From Palsa-504 sp963744005 (GTDB lineage Bacteria > Actinomycetota > Actinomycetes > Streptosporangiales > Streptosporangiaceae), in the NCBI GenBank assembly GCA_963744005.1, contig CAVURU010000002.1, positions 186,001-250,000 on the forward strand: a stretch of DNA of 64,000 nucleotides. Reading direction: 5' to 3'. How positions within the stretch are numbered: position 1 is the stretch's first letter; each line of letters starts with the position of its first letter. Made by a program: the position numbers and the translations under genes. Under the pieces are notes generated by a model. It searched no databases. It had not been told where the DNA came from and saw only the letters and a program-made list of their open reading frames with translations. Positions 26,436 through 35,455 of the stretch are shown here, one piece after another.

Positions 26436-27884
26436 TCACAGGCCCTGCTCGGCGGTCAGCCGCCCGGACTCCACCGCCTCGACCAGGGCCTGGTGGTCGC
26501 GCTCGTTCTGGTCGGCGTAGGCCGCGGAGAACTGGGCGATGGCCTGGTCGAAGACGTCCGAGCCGCCCAGGTAGGAGGCGATGGCGATGCGGTCACCGGA
26601 CCGGGCGTGGGCGCGGGCCAGGGTCCAGCCGCACAGCTCGCCGTACATCTTCAGGCCCTCCGGGCGCAGGCTCTCGATGTCGAAGGAGTACTTCCAGTCC
26701 CGCAGCTGCCGGACGTAGAAGTCCCGGGGCTGGCCGTCCAGGCCGGCCGGGATGGCCTGCCAGCCCAGGAAGATGTCGCTGGCCGCCTGCATCAGCCGCT
26801 GCCCGGCCACCACCCGCTGGCCCTGGTTGGCGAACTTGCTGGCCCCCACGAACCGGCTGAGCACCGATTGCTGCGCCTCCTTGACCTGCAAGAAGAGCGG
26901 ATCAGTGTCGTCGCGCCCGAGCATGAGGACGATCCAGCAGCGGGTGCCCACGCTGCCCACGCCCACCACCTTGCGGGCCATGTCGGCGAACTCGTACTGC
27001 TGGAGCAGGTACTTGCGGTCGGTCTCGAGCGTGCGCTGGTACTTGGCGATCAGCCCGGTGATCTCCTGCTCGATGGCCGCACGCTCGGTCCCGGGCGGCA
27101 GCAGCTCGTGCACCGGGACGAGCAGCGGGGGGTCGGAGATGATCCGGGCCCGGCCGTCGGTTGTCCGGGTGAGCTTGGCCAGCTGCTCCATGCTGTCCCG
27201 GGTCCGCGCCTTGGCCAGGCCCTTATCCACCAGCTTGCGCTGGCGGGCCTGCAGCTGCGGGGCGAGCTGAGTCCGCAGCTCGTCGACGTCGATGCGGGCG
27301 TACCAGACCTCCAGGTTGGTCAGGCCGGCGAACCGCCGCATGGCCTGGCGGTAGCGGGCGACGGAGGCGGTGACGATCTCGCGGCGCTGCTTGGCTGGGA
27401 GGGCATTGCCGCGAGCGGCGACCTCGAGGCTGGCCGCGAGCCGCTTGACGTCCCACTCCCACGGCCCGGGCAGCGTCTCGTCGAAGTCGTTGATGTCGAA
27501 CATCAGGCGGCGTTCGGCGGAGCCGAAGACCCCGAAGTTGGACAGGTGCGCGTCGCCGCAGGCCTGCACGGCCAGCCCGGTCACCGGGGTGGCGGCCAGG
27601 TCGGCGGCCATCGGCAGGGCAGCGCCGCGGTAGAAGGTGAAGGGCGAGACCATCATCCGGCCGCGCCGGACCGGGATCAGCTCGGGGACGCGGCTGGCGG
27701 CCTGCTCCTCCAGCAGCGCGATCGGGTCCGGCCGGTCCGCCGCCGGGTCGAAGGCGGCGTGGCTGTCCCGCGGCACCTCGGCCCGGGCGGCCTTGCCCCG
27801 GGCGGCGCGCTCGGCCCGGGTGAGCCGCCCCACTTGCGCGTCGAGCTGGTAGCGGCCGGGCGCCGGTGCAGTCAGTGCGGGCAT
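26436..27884 (-). CDS. DUF2252 family protein
   Basis: A 482-residue DUF2252 protein with kinase-like fold features: CGDAHLSNFGVFGS (like the HGDxHxxN loop of phosphotransferases), then DINDFDET, matching the D-F-D metal motif. Such proteins are uncharacterised but probably phosphotransfer enzymes. ATG 27884 follows GAAAGGAG; the ATG 27905 upstream is less likely. The gene diverges from the membrane gene at 28040 and palindrome site 8 lies in the gap. Confidence 0.85.
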   Translation of the reverse strand: MPALTAPAPGRYQLDAQVGRLTRAERAARGKAARAEVPRDSHAAFDPAADRPDPIALLEEQAASRVPELIPVRRGRMMVSPFTFYRGAALPMAADLAATPVTGLAVQACGDAHLSNFGVFGSAERRLMFDINDFDETLPGPWEWDVKRLAASLEVAARGNALPAKQRREIVTASVARYRQAMRRFAGLTNLEVWYARIDVDELRTQLAPQLQARQRKLVDKGLAKARTRDSMEQLAKLTRTTDGRARIISDPPLLVPVHELLPPGTERAAIEQEITGLIAKYQRTLETDRKYLLQQYEFADMARKVVGVGSVGTRCWIVLMLGRDDTDPLFLQVKEAQQSVLSRFVGASKFANQGQRVVAGQRLMQAASDIFLGWQAIPAGLDGQPRDFYVRQLRDWKYSFDIESLRPEGLKMYGELCGWTLARAHARSGDRIAIASYLGGSDVFDQAIAQFSAAYADQNERDHQALVEAVESGRLTAEQGL

Positions 27885-27940
27885 GGTCGGGCTCCTTTCA
27901 GCCATTCATCCGACGATGCCGCCGCAGGCGCCCGGCCGCC

Positions 27941-27957
27941 TCACCCGGCGTGGATGA
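27941..27957. promoter_or_regulatory. 17-bp palindrome site 8
   Basis: TCACCCGGCGTGGATGA in the divergent gap: 57 bp from DUF2252 (27884) and 83 bp from the membrane gene (28040). Confidence 0.6.
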
Positions 27958-28039
27958 GGCGGCGGGACGCTCCGCCGGGCCATTCTCGACTGGTCTGGTC
28001 CGCTCCCGGCCAGTCTGCCGGCGCGGAAGGCGTACCGCA

Positions 28040-28993
28040 GTGACGATCCAGGGAGATTCGCCCGAACGGGCGCATCGGCGGCATATCACCCGGGCCCAGC
28101 TCGGGCAGTTCATCCAGGCCGTCCGGGACAGCGATCAGGCGGCCGTGAACGACATGGTCATGCGGCTGAGCCAGGCCCGTCCGTGGCTGGCCCCGCTGGC
28201 CTTCGCGGTCGGCGCCTTCGCGATGCTCTTCGAGGGCGTGCGCCTGCTGTTCACCAACTGGCGGCTGACCCTGATCCAGGTGCTGCCCGCGATGTGGATC
28301 TGGTTCGCGATGTTCGACCTGAAGGCGCACGTGCTGCACGACAAGGCGTTCCACGTGCAGATCGGGCCGGCCAAGGTGATCCCGCTGGTCCTGGCCATCG
28401 CCCTGGTCACCGCGGCCAGTTTCTACCTGAACGCCGTGTTCGCCTTCGCCATCATCCAGCCGGGCCGGCCGCAGATCCGGCCCGCGTTCGTCCAGGCCCG
28501 CCAGCACCTGCCGGTCATCCTCGGCTCGGGCGGCTTCGTCGGCGTGCTGCTCGGCCTGTCGACGATCGTGGTGACCCGGTGGGGAGCGTTCTGGTTCGCG
28601 GTGTCCCTGGGCATCGTGGTGGGCATCATGATGGTCAGCTACGTGGCCATCCCGTCCCGGCTGGTCGGGATCGGGACCAAGACCACCCTGTCGCGGCGGG
28701 ACAAGCTGGCGGCCAGCGTGGTCGGCGGGGCGGTGGGCGCGGTGATCTGCACGCCGCCGTACGCCCTGGGCCGGGTCGGGCTGATCCTGCTCGGCTCGTC
28801 CGGGCCGGTCATCTTCGCCATCGGCGTGATCCTGTTCGCGGTGGGGATCACCCTGCAGGCCGGCGCGACCGGCGCGGTCAAGACGGTCAAGGTGAGCGCG
28901 AAGCTGGTCTCCCGGCAGGCAACGTCGCCCCCAGCGGATGAGGCCAGCAGCAGCAGGGTACTCAATGATCAAGAGACACCTGGGTCACCATAA
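28040..28993 (+). CDS. Multi-pass membrane protein, unknown
   Basis: A 317-residue protein with an N-terminal cytoplasmic helix region (residues 1-50, RRHITRAQLGQFIQAV) and about six hydrophobic segments between 55 and 300, ending in a polar tail. GTG 28040 follows GGAAGG by nine bases. Weakly resembles conserved actinobacterial membrane proteins; no family assigned. It is followed 16 bp later by a lipoprotein gene on the same strand. Confidence 0.65.
   Translation: MTIQGDSPERAHRRHITRAQLGQFIQAVRDSDQAAVNDMVMRLSQARPWLAPLAFAVGAFAMLFEGVRLLFTNWRLTLIQVLPAMWIWFAMFDLKAHVLHDKAFHVQIGPAKVIPLVLAIALVTAASFYLNAVFAFAIIQPGRPQIRPAFVQARQHLPVILGSGGFVGVLLGLSTIVVTRWGAFWFAVSLGIVVGIMMVSYVAIPSRLVGIGTKTTLSRRDKLAASVVGGAVGAVICTPPYALGRVGLILLGSSGPVIFAIGVILFAVGITLQAGATGAVKTVKVSAKLVSRQATSPPADEASSSRVLNDQETPGSP
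28925..28941. promoter_or_regulatory. 17-bp palindrome site 9 (weak)
   Basis: TCGCCCCCAGCGGATGA, one base off in the left arm, inside the end of the membrane gene and 69 bp upstream of the lipoprotein start (29010). Confidence 0.3.
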
Positions 28994-29009
28994 ATGCGGA
29001 AGGACGAGC

Positions 29010-29807
29010 ATGCATCGCATAACGAGAGGATTCGTCCTTCCGGTGGCCGCGGTGGTCATCGCGATCCTGGTGGCGGGCTGCACGAGCAGCGTCAAGAGCG
29101 CCGTCGGCAGCGCGACCAGCGCGGCGGCCTCGGTGGTGAACTCGGTGACCAGCGGCCCGACCGCGACGGCCACCGTGACGCGCACGCCGACCCCGACGCC
29201 CACTCCGACCGACACTGTCACCCCGACCGTGGTGCCGTCGACCGCGACCGCCACGGTGACGCAGACGGCCACGGCGGCGGCGTCCAGCGCCACCCCCTCC
29301 GCGACAGCGTCGCCGGCCGAGAGCACGGGCCAGAAGCTGCTGTGGCTGTGGGTCGTGCTCGGCGTGGCGGCGCTGGCCCTGCTGATCGGCCTGATCACGT
29401 GGATCGCGCACGCCGGGCGGCGCCGTTCGGCGGCCACGGCGGACTGGCAGTCCCGGGTCATCGACGCCTACGCCAAGGGCTCGGCCCTGCACGACGCGAT
29501 GGGGGTGGCCGAGACCCCTGGTGATCCGGCCTCCCAGGGCGCTCAGGCCCGGTGGTATGACATCGAGCGGCGCGCCGATGACCTGACCCAGACGCTGTAC
29601 GGCCTGCGCGAGGCGGCCCGCGATCCGGGCGATCAGGCCCGGATCGCGGACGTGCTGGCCTCGCTGCAGGCCGTCCGGTCGGCCATGGACGCCGAACGGG
29701 CCCCAGGGGCCTATATCGGGCAGCAGTCCGACGTGGTCCGCAGCCGCCTGTACGCCTTCGAGTCCTCGCTGCAGGCGCTGCGGGCGGGCGACCCTAGGTA
29801 CTCCTAG
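29010..29807 (+). CDS. Lipoprotein with Thr/Pro-rich linker and TM helix
   Basis: A 265-residue exported protein. A signal peptide ends in a lipobox (ILVAGC), then a Thr/Pro/Ser/Ala-rich linker with TPTPTPTPTD repeats (about 50-105), a hydrophobic helix (LWLWVVLGVAALALLIGLIT) and a C-terminal helical domain rich in Arg, Gln and Ala. ATG 29010 follows GGAAGGACG. An outer lipid anchor plus a transmembrane helix is unusual; the real topology could be a single inner-membrane pass. The gene ends at a strong hairpin. Confidence 0.7.
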   Translation: MHRITRGFVLPVAAVVIAILVAGCTSSVKSAVGSATSAAASVVNSVTSGPTATATVTRTPTPTPTPTDTVTPTVVPSTATATVTQTATAAASSATPSATASPAESTGQKLLWLWVVLGVAALALLIGLITWIAHAGRRRSAATADWQSRVIDAYAKGSALHDAMGVAETPGDPASQGAQARWYDIERRADDLTQTLYGLREAARDPGDQARIADVLASLQAVRSAMDAERAPGAYIGQQSDVVRSRLYAFESSLQALRAGDPRYS

Positions 29808-29825
29808 CCGGCCGTCATCAGCCGT

Positions 29826-29868
29826 AGTAGAGCCCGGTGCCAGGGCGGGCGTGGCACCGGGCTCTACT
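29826..29868. terminator. Strong bidirectional terminator
   Basis: A perfect 17-bp stem (29826-29842 with 29852-29868) and a nine-base loop, midway between the convergent lipoprotein and SHOCT genes. Confidence 0.85.
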
Positions 29869-29897
29869 GGTCCGGACTTGCTCCTGCGGGCCTGCTC

Positions 29898-30227
29898 CTA
29901 GCTGAACAGCTTGGCCTTGGCCGCGGAGAACTCGTCGTCGGTCAGGACGCCCTGCTGATGCAGCGCGGCCAGCTGGTTGAGCTGGTCAAGCATGGCCGAT
30001 GACCCGGAACCAGCGGCCGGGGCCGCGGCGGGCGGGGCGGCAGGCGGCGCGGCTTGAGGCGGCGGCGCCTGGGAGGACTGCTGCTGCTCCAGGTCGGCGA
30101 TGCGGTCGTTCTGCTCCGCCTCCTGCTGGGATGCCTCTCCCTGACGCCGGGCCACGCTCTTGCCCGCCATGTACGCTCCCCCGCCGACCACGGCGGCACG
30201 GAGCAGCGGACGTCGCCTCACGAACAT
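29898..30227 (-). CDS. SHOCT-domain protein
   Basis: A 109-residue protein: a short N-terminal hydrophobic/basic segment (RAAVVGGGAYMAGKSVARR), a Gln/Pro/Ala linker and a C-terminal SHOCT domain of about 30 residues (LDQLNQLAALHQQGVLTDDEF). SHOCT domains are short oligomerisation modules of membrane-associated proteins. ATG 30227 follows AAGGAG. It lies 17 bp downstream of the CMD gene on the same strand, so the two probably form an operon. Confidence 0.85.
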   Translation of the reverse strand: MFVRRRPLLRAAVVGGGAYMAGKSVARRQGEASQQEAEQNDRIADLEQQQSSQAPPPQAAPPAAPPAAAPAAGSGSSAMLDQLNQLAALHQQGVLTDDEFSAAKAKLFS

Positions 30228-30244
30228 CGATTTCTCCTTGTTTC

Positions 30245-30604
30245 CTACATGCCGTCGGGCAGGGTGAGGCCGAGCGCGACCATGATCTCGGGCGCGGCGG
30301 CCACGATCCGGGGCCCGCCGACCTGCGGCGCGACCGCGATGAGGACGCCCAGGATGTCGTCCGGGCTGGCGCCCTCGGCGAGCGCGTTGGCCACCTGCCA
30401 GACGTAAGAGGCCGGGGGTGCGTCCATGGCGATCAGCGCGGCGATCTTGACCAGGGCGTAGGTGCGCGAGTCCAGGCCGCTGCTGGCCTGGAACTCGGCG
30501 CGGGCGTCGAGCCCGGCACCGAGCAGGCTCGGGTCGCCCGTGGCCAGGGCGCCGAACAGGTCTCGGGTGCCGTCGCTGACATCTACCTCGGCTGGCGTCG
30601 TCAT
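30245..30604 (-). CDS. Carboxymuconolactone decarboxylase-like protein
   Basis: A 119-residue all-helical CMD-domain protein. The segment REFQASSGLDSRTYALVKIAAL matches the CMD helices, but no cysteine is present, so it cannot be an AhpD-type CxxC thiol peroxidase reductase. The likely role is a structural or protocatechuate-type relative; the activity is unknown. ATG 30604 follows AAAGGA. First gene of the pair with SHOCT; palindrome site 10 lies 125 bp upstream. Confidence 0.8.
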   Translation of the reverse strand: MTTPAEVDVSDGTRDLFGALATGDPSLLGAGLDARAEFQASSGLDSRTYALVKIAALIAMDAPPASYVWQVANALAEGASPDDILGVLIAVAPQVGGPRIVAAAPEIMVALGLTLPDGM

Positions 30605-30728
30605 GGTCGAAGTCCTTTCAGGGTCCAGGCGAACGGGCGGGCGCGGCGCGCCGCCCGCTGAGCAGCTGAGTCGAGCGGCTGTGTTGAACAGCTGAAATGA
30701 ACAATGGCCCGGCGCCGCCCGGGCCGCG

Positions 30729-30745
30729 TCACCCGTCGGGGATGA
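30729..30745. promoter_or_regulatory. 17-bp palindrome site 10
   Basis: TCACCCGTCGGGGATGA, 125 bp upstream of the CMD start (30604), the most distant of the set, and just past the end of the next membrane gene (30751). Confidence 0.5.
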
Positions 30746-30750
30746 AAGCC

Positions 30751-32214
30751 TCAGGCCGGGCGCTCGGCGCCGAGTTGGGCGGGGGGCCTGCCGATGAGCT
30801 CGATCAGGGCCAGGACGACCAGCAGCAGGACGGCCAGGACGATCACGGTGACCGCGGTGGGGTGGCCCCAGAACACGAAGATCACGGCGAACAGCGCGAC
30901 CGCCCCGATGCGCAGGCCCCGCCGGTGCGCGTACGTCCAGGTGCCGACCGGGCCGGTCGACACGCCCCGTCGCTCGCCGAAGTCGCGGACCCAGCGCAGC
31001 CCCGAGGACACTGCCGAACGGGTCTGGACCGAGGCCCGCGAGGGGCCGGTGAGGAAGGCTCCCAGGGCCACGACCAGCCCGACGGCCAGCACGACGCGCA
31101 GCCCGATCTTGATGAAGTAGACCATGGCGTCGAAGGCGGCGGCCGCGGCGTCGGTGGGCAGCACGCTGGGCGGGACGCTGTTGAGGTAGATGCTGCGGGC
31201 GATGAGCAGGATGATGGCCAGCACCAGCATGGAGCCGGCCAGCCCGAGGGCCGCCCCGATCAGGGCCCGTCTCCGGCCCCGCGCGGCGAACACGCCCGCG
31301 GCCAGCAGGGCCAGGACCAGGATGGGCAGCACGATCTTGAGCGTGTTGATCAGCCGGTAGCCGGCCTGGGCCTTGCCCAGGTCGTCGGACTGGAACAGCG
31401 CCACGGTCGGGCTGATGTTCGGGATGTTGCTGGCCAGCGAGAACCCGCGGTTGACCAGGTCCTGCTTGGCCACGGTGATGAGCGGGCCCAGGTTGAGTAC
31501 GATCTGGCCGTTGGCGGTGCTGAGGGCGCCCTTGCCCTGCCCGGAGAGCAGCGCAACCAGCGACTGGTGGGCGACCGTGTTGACCTGCATCCAGGCGTTG
31601 GCCATGGCGGGGCTGGAAATTACCCGTTGCACGGCGGTGTGGATGTAGCCGTACACCGCGCTGGTGATCTGCGGGCCGAATGTGCCCAGCAGGGTACTGA
31701 GCCGGGGCAGGCCCTTGTCGTTGAGCTGGGTCGAGGTCTGGGTGATGAGGTTATTCAGGTTGAGCTGGTTCTCGATCGCGGTGGAGATCTTGTCGGTCAG
31801 CACGTTCTGGATGGCCGGGTCCTCGATCAGCGGCTGGACGGTGGCCACCCACCGGCCGGTGTCAGAGACCTGGTTGCCGGCCCACACGCCGAGGACCGCG
31901 ACCGGGGCCAGGATGCTGCCCAGGACGATGAGCACGATGGAGACCGTCGCGCGCCAGCTGAAGCGCCGCCGCTGACGCGGGCCGCCGGCCTGGCCGCGGA
32001 GCTCGGCCGTCTCGGCGCGCAGCCGTTCCAGCTCGGTGCGCTCGTCGGGGCTGAGCTGGTCGGGGCTGGGCTCGCCGGGGCTGGGCTCGCCGGCCGTGGC
32101 CGGCGGGTCGGCCTCCTGGCCGAGTTCCTCACCCGCGGGCACCGGGCCGGGTCCGGCCTCGCCCTCGGCCGCCATCGCCTCCGGGGCGGGGTCCGTGTCA
32201 GGGTGCTCGGTCAC
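30751..32214 (-). CDS. Large membrane protein with extracellular domain, unknown
   Basis: A 487-residue protein. The first ~90 residues are acidic and Pro-rich, with a predicted coiled stretch. One membrane helix follows (about 97-120), then a large outside domain (NQVSDTGRWVATVQPLIEDPAIQ...), and four more helices. The pattern matches a conserved actinobacterial integral membrane protein with no assigned role. GTG 32214 is preferred over 32253: palindrome site 11 is 36 bp upstream, the same distance as at several other genes. Confidence 0.7.
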   Translation of the reverse strand: MTEHPDTDPAPEAMAAEGEAGPGPVPAGEELGQEADPPATAGEPSPGEPSPDQLSPDERTELERLRAETAELRGQAGGPRQRRRFSWRATVSIVLIVLGSILAPVAVLGVWAGNQVSDTGRWVATVQPLIEDPAIQNVLTDKISTAIENQLNLNNLITQTSTQLNDKGLPRLSTLLGTFGPQITSAVYGYIHTAVQRVISSPAMANAWMQVNTVAHQSLVALLSGQGKGALSTANGQIVLNLGPLITVAKQDLVNRGFSLASNIPNISPTVALFQSDDLGKAQAGYRLINTLKIVLPILVLALLAAGVFAARGRRRALIGAALGLAGSMLVLAIILLIARSIYLNSVPPSVLPTDAAAAAFDAMVYFIKIGLRVVLAVGLVVALGAFLTGPSRASVQTRSAVSSGLRWVRDFGERRGVSTGPVGTWTYAHRRGLRIGAVALFAVIFVFWGHPTAVTVIVLAVLLLVVLALIELIGRPPAQLGAERPA

Positions 32215-32249
32215 GCGCCTATCGTGAGGCGTACCTGGGCTCGTGAGGC

Positions 32250-32266
32250 TCACCCGCAGAGGATGA
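32250..32266. promoter_or_regulatory. 17-bp palindrome site 11
   Basis: TCACCCGCAGAGGATGA, 36 bp upstream of the GTG start at 32214. Confidence 0.6.
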
Positions 32267-32295
32267 CGGAGCGCGAGCCCGGGCCGGGACGCAGC

Positions 32296-33240
32296 TCACT
32301 GGGCGGGCGGGCGCCGGCGCCAGGGTCGCCGGGCTCCGGCCTGTGTCCAGAGGAAACGCTGGGCGCGGAAGCCGCCCGCGCCCACGGCGATCAGCAGGAA
32401 CACGTTCAGCAGCAGTTGCAGGACGGAGCCGCGGGCCTCAGCCCAGCTGCCGAAGGCCATGGACAGGCCGACGTCGGCGGCGGCCGGGATGGTGGTCACG
32501 GAGATGAACACCCCGATGAGGGCGCCGGCCCGGGCCTGGGTGAGCGACACCACGCCGACCATCCCGGCCAGCACCGCGACGATGACGGAGAACACGTTGG
32601 GGCTGTTGATGAGGTCGGAGACCGGCCTGATGCCCTGCAGGAACAGCGGCGGCGCCTGGCCCGCGGCTCGCACGGCCAGGCCGAAGGCCAGGGTCAGCGC
32701 GATGGCGGCGGAGAAGCCGACGGTCAGGGCGAGCAGCCCGGCCCGGACGGCGGCGCGGTCGCCCTGGGTGAGGCCGAGGGCGACGGCGATGATCGCAGCG
32801 TACTCGGGGCCGACCACCATGGAGCCGACGATCAGGATCTGCGAGTTGGTCAGGATGCCGACCGCGCCGATGAGCGCGGCGGCGGCCAGCAGGATGAAGA
32901 AGCTTGGGGAGTACACCGCTCCCCCGCGGACGACGGCGGCCACCATCTCCCAGACCGGGGCGGCTTCCCGGGTCGGCGAGGTGGCGGCCGGGGCGGGGAC
33001 GAGGGTGGCGTCCACCTGTTCCACGGCGATGACCCCGTCACCGTCGACGTGCAGGTCGCGCAGGGCCTGAAAGACCGGATTGGCGGCGCTTTGGTGAACG
33101 TCGAAGGAAACGCCGTCACCGCGCGGGCGCAGGCCTGCCCCGGTGACCACGACCAGGTTCTGCACGCCGGGAAGGGCAGCGAGCGTGTCGACCAGCGGCC
33201 CGGTGTGGCCAGGCGCGGTGACCACGCGGACGTGCAGCAT
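32296..33240 (-). CDS. DUF389 family membrane protein
   Basis: A 314-residue DUF389 protein. A cytoplasmic ferredoxin-like domain (1-90) is followed by seven or eight hydrophobic segments with the family segments NSQILIVGSMVVGPEY and SVTTIPAAADVG. ATG 33240 overlaps the ClC stop by one base (TGATG), so it is translated with that gene. DUF389 is a TIGR00341-like family of unknown function; a channel or sensor role is inference. Confidence 0.85.
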   Translation of the reverse strand: MLHVRVVTAPGHTGPLVDTLAALPGVQNLVVVTGAGLRPRGDGVSFDVHQSAANPVFQALRDLHVDGDGVIAVEQVDATLVPAPAATSPTREAAPVWEMVAAVVRGGAVYSPSFFILLAAAALIGAVGILTNSQILIVGSMVVGPEYAAIIAVALGLTQGDRAAVRAGLLALTVGFSAAIALTLAFGLAVRAAGQAPPLFLQGIRPVSDLINSPNVFSVIVAVLAGMVGVVSLTQARAGALIGVFISVTTIPAAADVGLSMAFGSWAEARGSVLQLLLNVFLLIAVGAGGFRAQRFLWTQAGARRPWRRRPPAQ

Positions 33241-34624
33241 CAGTGCCGCGGGGCGGCCGAAGGATCCGCGCTCGCGGCCGGGGCCGCTGCGGCGGGGGCC
33301 GCTTCCGGCGCCGCTTCCGGGGCCGCGGCGGGCGCCGGGGCCGGCGAGGCCGGGGCGATCCGGGCCGCGGCGACGTAGGCCACCACGACGGCCACGATGA
33401 CCAGCGGCATCGTGGTGAAGCCGTCCGAGCCGAGCAGCAGCGTGGCCAGCAGCACCGAGGTCAGCGGGAGGGTGAGCATGACCGCCGCCATGGCCCCGAT
33501 GCCGGTGGCCATCCCGGCCACGAGCGGCAGGCCGGGCAGGTGGGACAGGGCCATGCCGCCGGCCGCGCCGATGAGCAGGGCGGGGAAGATGGGACCGCCC
33601 CGGAAGCTGCTCAGCGAGGCCGCGTAGGCCAGGCCCTTGGCCGCCACTAGGAGCAGCAGCGTCCCGGCGGCGTAGGAGGTGTGGTTCGCGACCAGCGGCC
33701 CGAGGGCGCTCTGCCCGGAGAACAGGACGTCGGAAGCGCTCTTCCCGGTGATCTCGGCGTAGCCGACGGCCAGCCCGCCCACGACCAGGCCGGCCCCAGG
33801 GCGGCGGCGGGCGGCGCGCGGAGCGACAGCGGCTGGAGCCACAACGCCAGCCAGCGGATGCCCGAGCCGATCAGCGCGGCGGCGAGCCCGACGGCGATGG
33901 CCCAGCCGAACTCCGCGACCGTGGGCGAGCCGAAGTGCGGCAGGCCCGGGATGGCCAGCGAGAAGGTACCGAGCCCGGTCCAGGCGTCCAGGCCGAGGAA
34001 GATGAGCGAGCCGATGCCCGCGGCCAGCAGGCCCGGCACGAGGACCAGGCCCAGCATCGGGCCGCCCAGCCCGGACGCCTCCATGAGCAGGAACGCGCCG
34101 ACGATGGGCGAGCCGAGCAGGGTGCTGATGGCGGCGAAGCTCCCGGCCGAGGCCAGTACCGCGGTGGCCTGGTCGGGCTGCTCGCGGCGGGTGGCGCGCA
34201 GGGCCAGCACGACCAGCCCGCCGCCGATGGCGATCAGGGGGGCCTCGGGTCCGAGCACAGCGCCGCAGAGCAGGGTGGCCAGGGCGGCCAGGATCAGGCC
34301 GGGCATCTCGGCCGGGGCCGGCGGCCGGTGCGTGGCGAAGCCCTCGGCCGGGTGCGCTCCGCCGGTGCCGGGCAGGTACCTGATGGCCAGGCCGACCAGC
34401 AGGCCGCCCACCGCGACCACGAGCAGCGGCCACCAGGGCGGCTCGCCCTGGAAGCCGAGGCCCCGGGGCAGGTGAGTGAAGATCTCCGGCTGGAGGTAGC
34501 TGACCAGGGCGAGAAACCCGTACGCGGCGGCCGAGACCGGGACCCCGAGGATGGCCGCGACGAGCAGCAGTCGCAGGTAGCCGCGGCTGCGTAGCAGGGC
34601 CCGCGGATCCGAGGGCACGGTCAC
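33240..34624 (-). pseudogene. ClC-family chloride channel/antiporter, frameshifted
   Basis: Two frames encode a ~460-residue ClC protein. Key ClC motifs are GPEAPLIAIGGGL, near the GxEGP site, and SFRGGPIFPALLIG (the GxFxP site). The frame breaks near 33798, where CTGGGGCC should read CTGGGGGCC (one G short), and continues GLVVGGLAVGYAE. The C-terminus is a low-complexity AP repeat. The starts GTG 34624 and 34663 are possible; the palindrome at 34660-34676 favours 34624. ClC proteins exchange chloride for protons or conduct it. Coupled to DUF389. Confidence 0.8.
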
Positions 34625-34659
34625 TGGGCCAACGCTGGCGGACGCGGCCGGCAAGCGCC

Positions 34660-34676
34660 TCACCTGCGGCGGGTGA
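34660..34676. promoter_or_regulatory. 17-bp palindrome site 12
   Basis: TCACCTGCGGCGGGTGA, 36 bp upstream of the ClC start at 34624. Confidence 0.6.
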
Positions 34677-34688
34677 CCCGCCCGGGCG

Positions 34689-35390
34689 CTAGCCGGGTCG
34701 GGTGCACGTCAGCCAGAGCCGGCCGTCACCGCCGATGACGTCGACGCCGGAGAAACGCCGCCCCAGCACGGCGGTGACCTCATCGACCGGGAAGGAGCGG
34801 AGCCGGACGTCCTGGGTGATGAGGGCGTACTGACCGTCCGGCTGCCGCTCGAAGACCTCTATCTGCCAGCGGAACACGTCATCGGCGGCGGTGCTCACCG
34901 TGATCTGGAGGTAGTTGTCCCCGAACGGCTCGACGATCTTCGGCCCGGCCGCCATCGCCTCCAGGTAGCTGACCGTGGCGATGTCGAAGACCAGCAGGCC
35001 GCCCGGGTTGAGGTGCCGGTACGCGCAGCTGAAAAAGCGCCGCCAGTCCGGCAGGCTGAGGAGGTGATTGACGCCCTGGTAGGCGCAGATGATGACATCG
35101 AACCGGCGGCGGAGCCGGAAGCTGGTCATGTCGGCCTGGTACAGGGCGGTCCCGCCGGGGAGCTTGCCCCGGGCCACGGCCAGCATCCCCGGTGAGATGT
35201 CCAGGCCGCTGACCTGGTAGGCGCGCGAGAGAGGCACGGTAACGGCGCCGGTCCCGCAGGCGACGTCAAGGAGGGTCGAGGCCCGCGGGTGCCGCCGCTC
35301 GACGATGTCCCGGATCAGTGCCGCCTCGGCGTCGGCGTCGCCGGTCACGGCGTCGTAGTGCGGCGCGAGCACGTCGTAGCTGGTCTTCAC
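34689..35390 (-). CDS. Class I SAM-dependent methyltransferase
   Basis: A 233-residue Rossmann-fold methyltransferase. Motif I is LLDVACGTGAVTVPL (about 40-54), with SGLDISPGML and IICAYQGVNHLL after it. Substrate unknown; the family includes small-molecule and polyketide methylases. GTG 35390 follows AGGAG. A palindrome site is 34 bp upstream. Between the LAL regulator and the ClC operon, transcribed in the same direction. Confidence 0.85.
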   Translation of the reverse strand: MKTSYDVLAPHYDAVTGDADAEAALIRDIVERRHPRASTLLDVACGTGAVTVPLSRAYQVSGLDISPGMLAVARGKLPGGTALYQADMTSFRLRRRFDVIICAYQGVNHLLSLPDWRRFFSCAYRHLNPGGLLVFDIATVSYLEAMAAGPKIVEPFGDNYLQITVSTAADDVFRWQIEVFERQPDGQYALITQDVRLRSFPVDEVTAVLGRRFSGVDVIGGDGRLWLTCTRPG

Positions 35391-35423
35391 CGGAACTCCT
35401 AGCGCCCGGGCCGACGCCGGGCA

Positions 35424-35440
35424 TCACCCCGGGCGGGTGA
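35424..35440. promoter_or_regulatory. 17-bp palindrome site 13
   Basis: TCACCCCGGGCGGGTGA, 34 bp upstream of the methyltransferase start (35390). Confidence 0.65.
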
Positions 35441-35455
35441 CGGAAAGGGCAGGGG

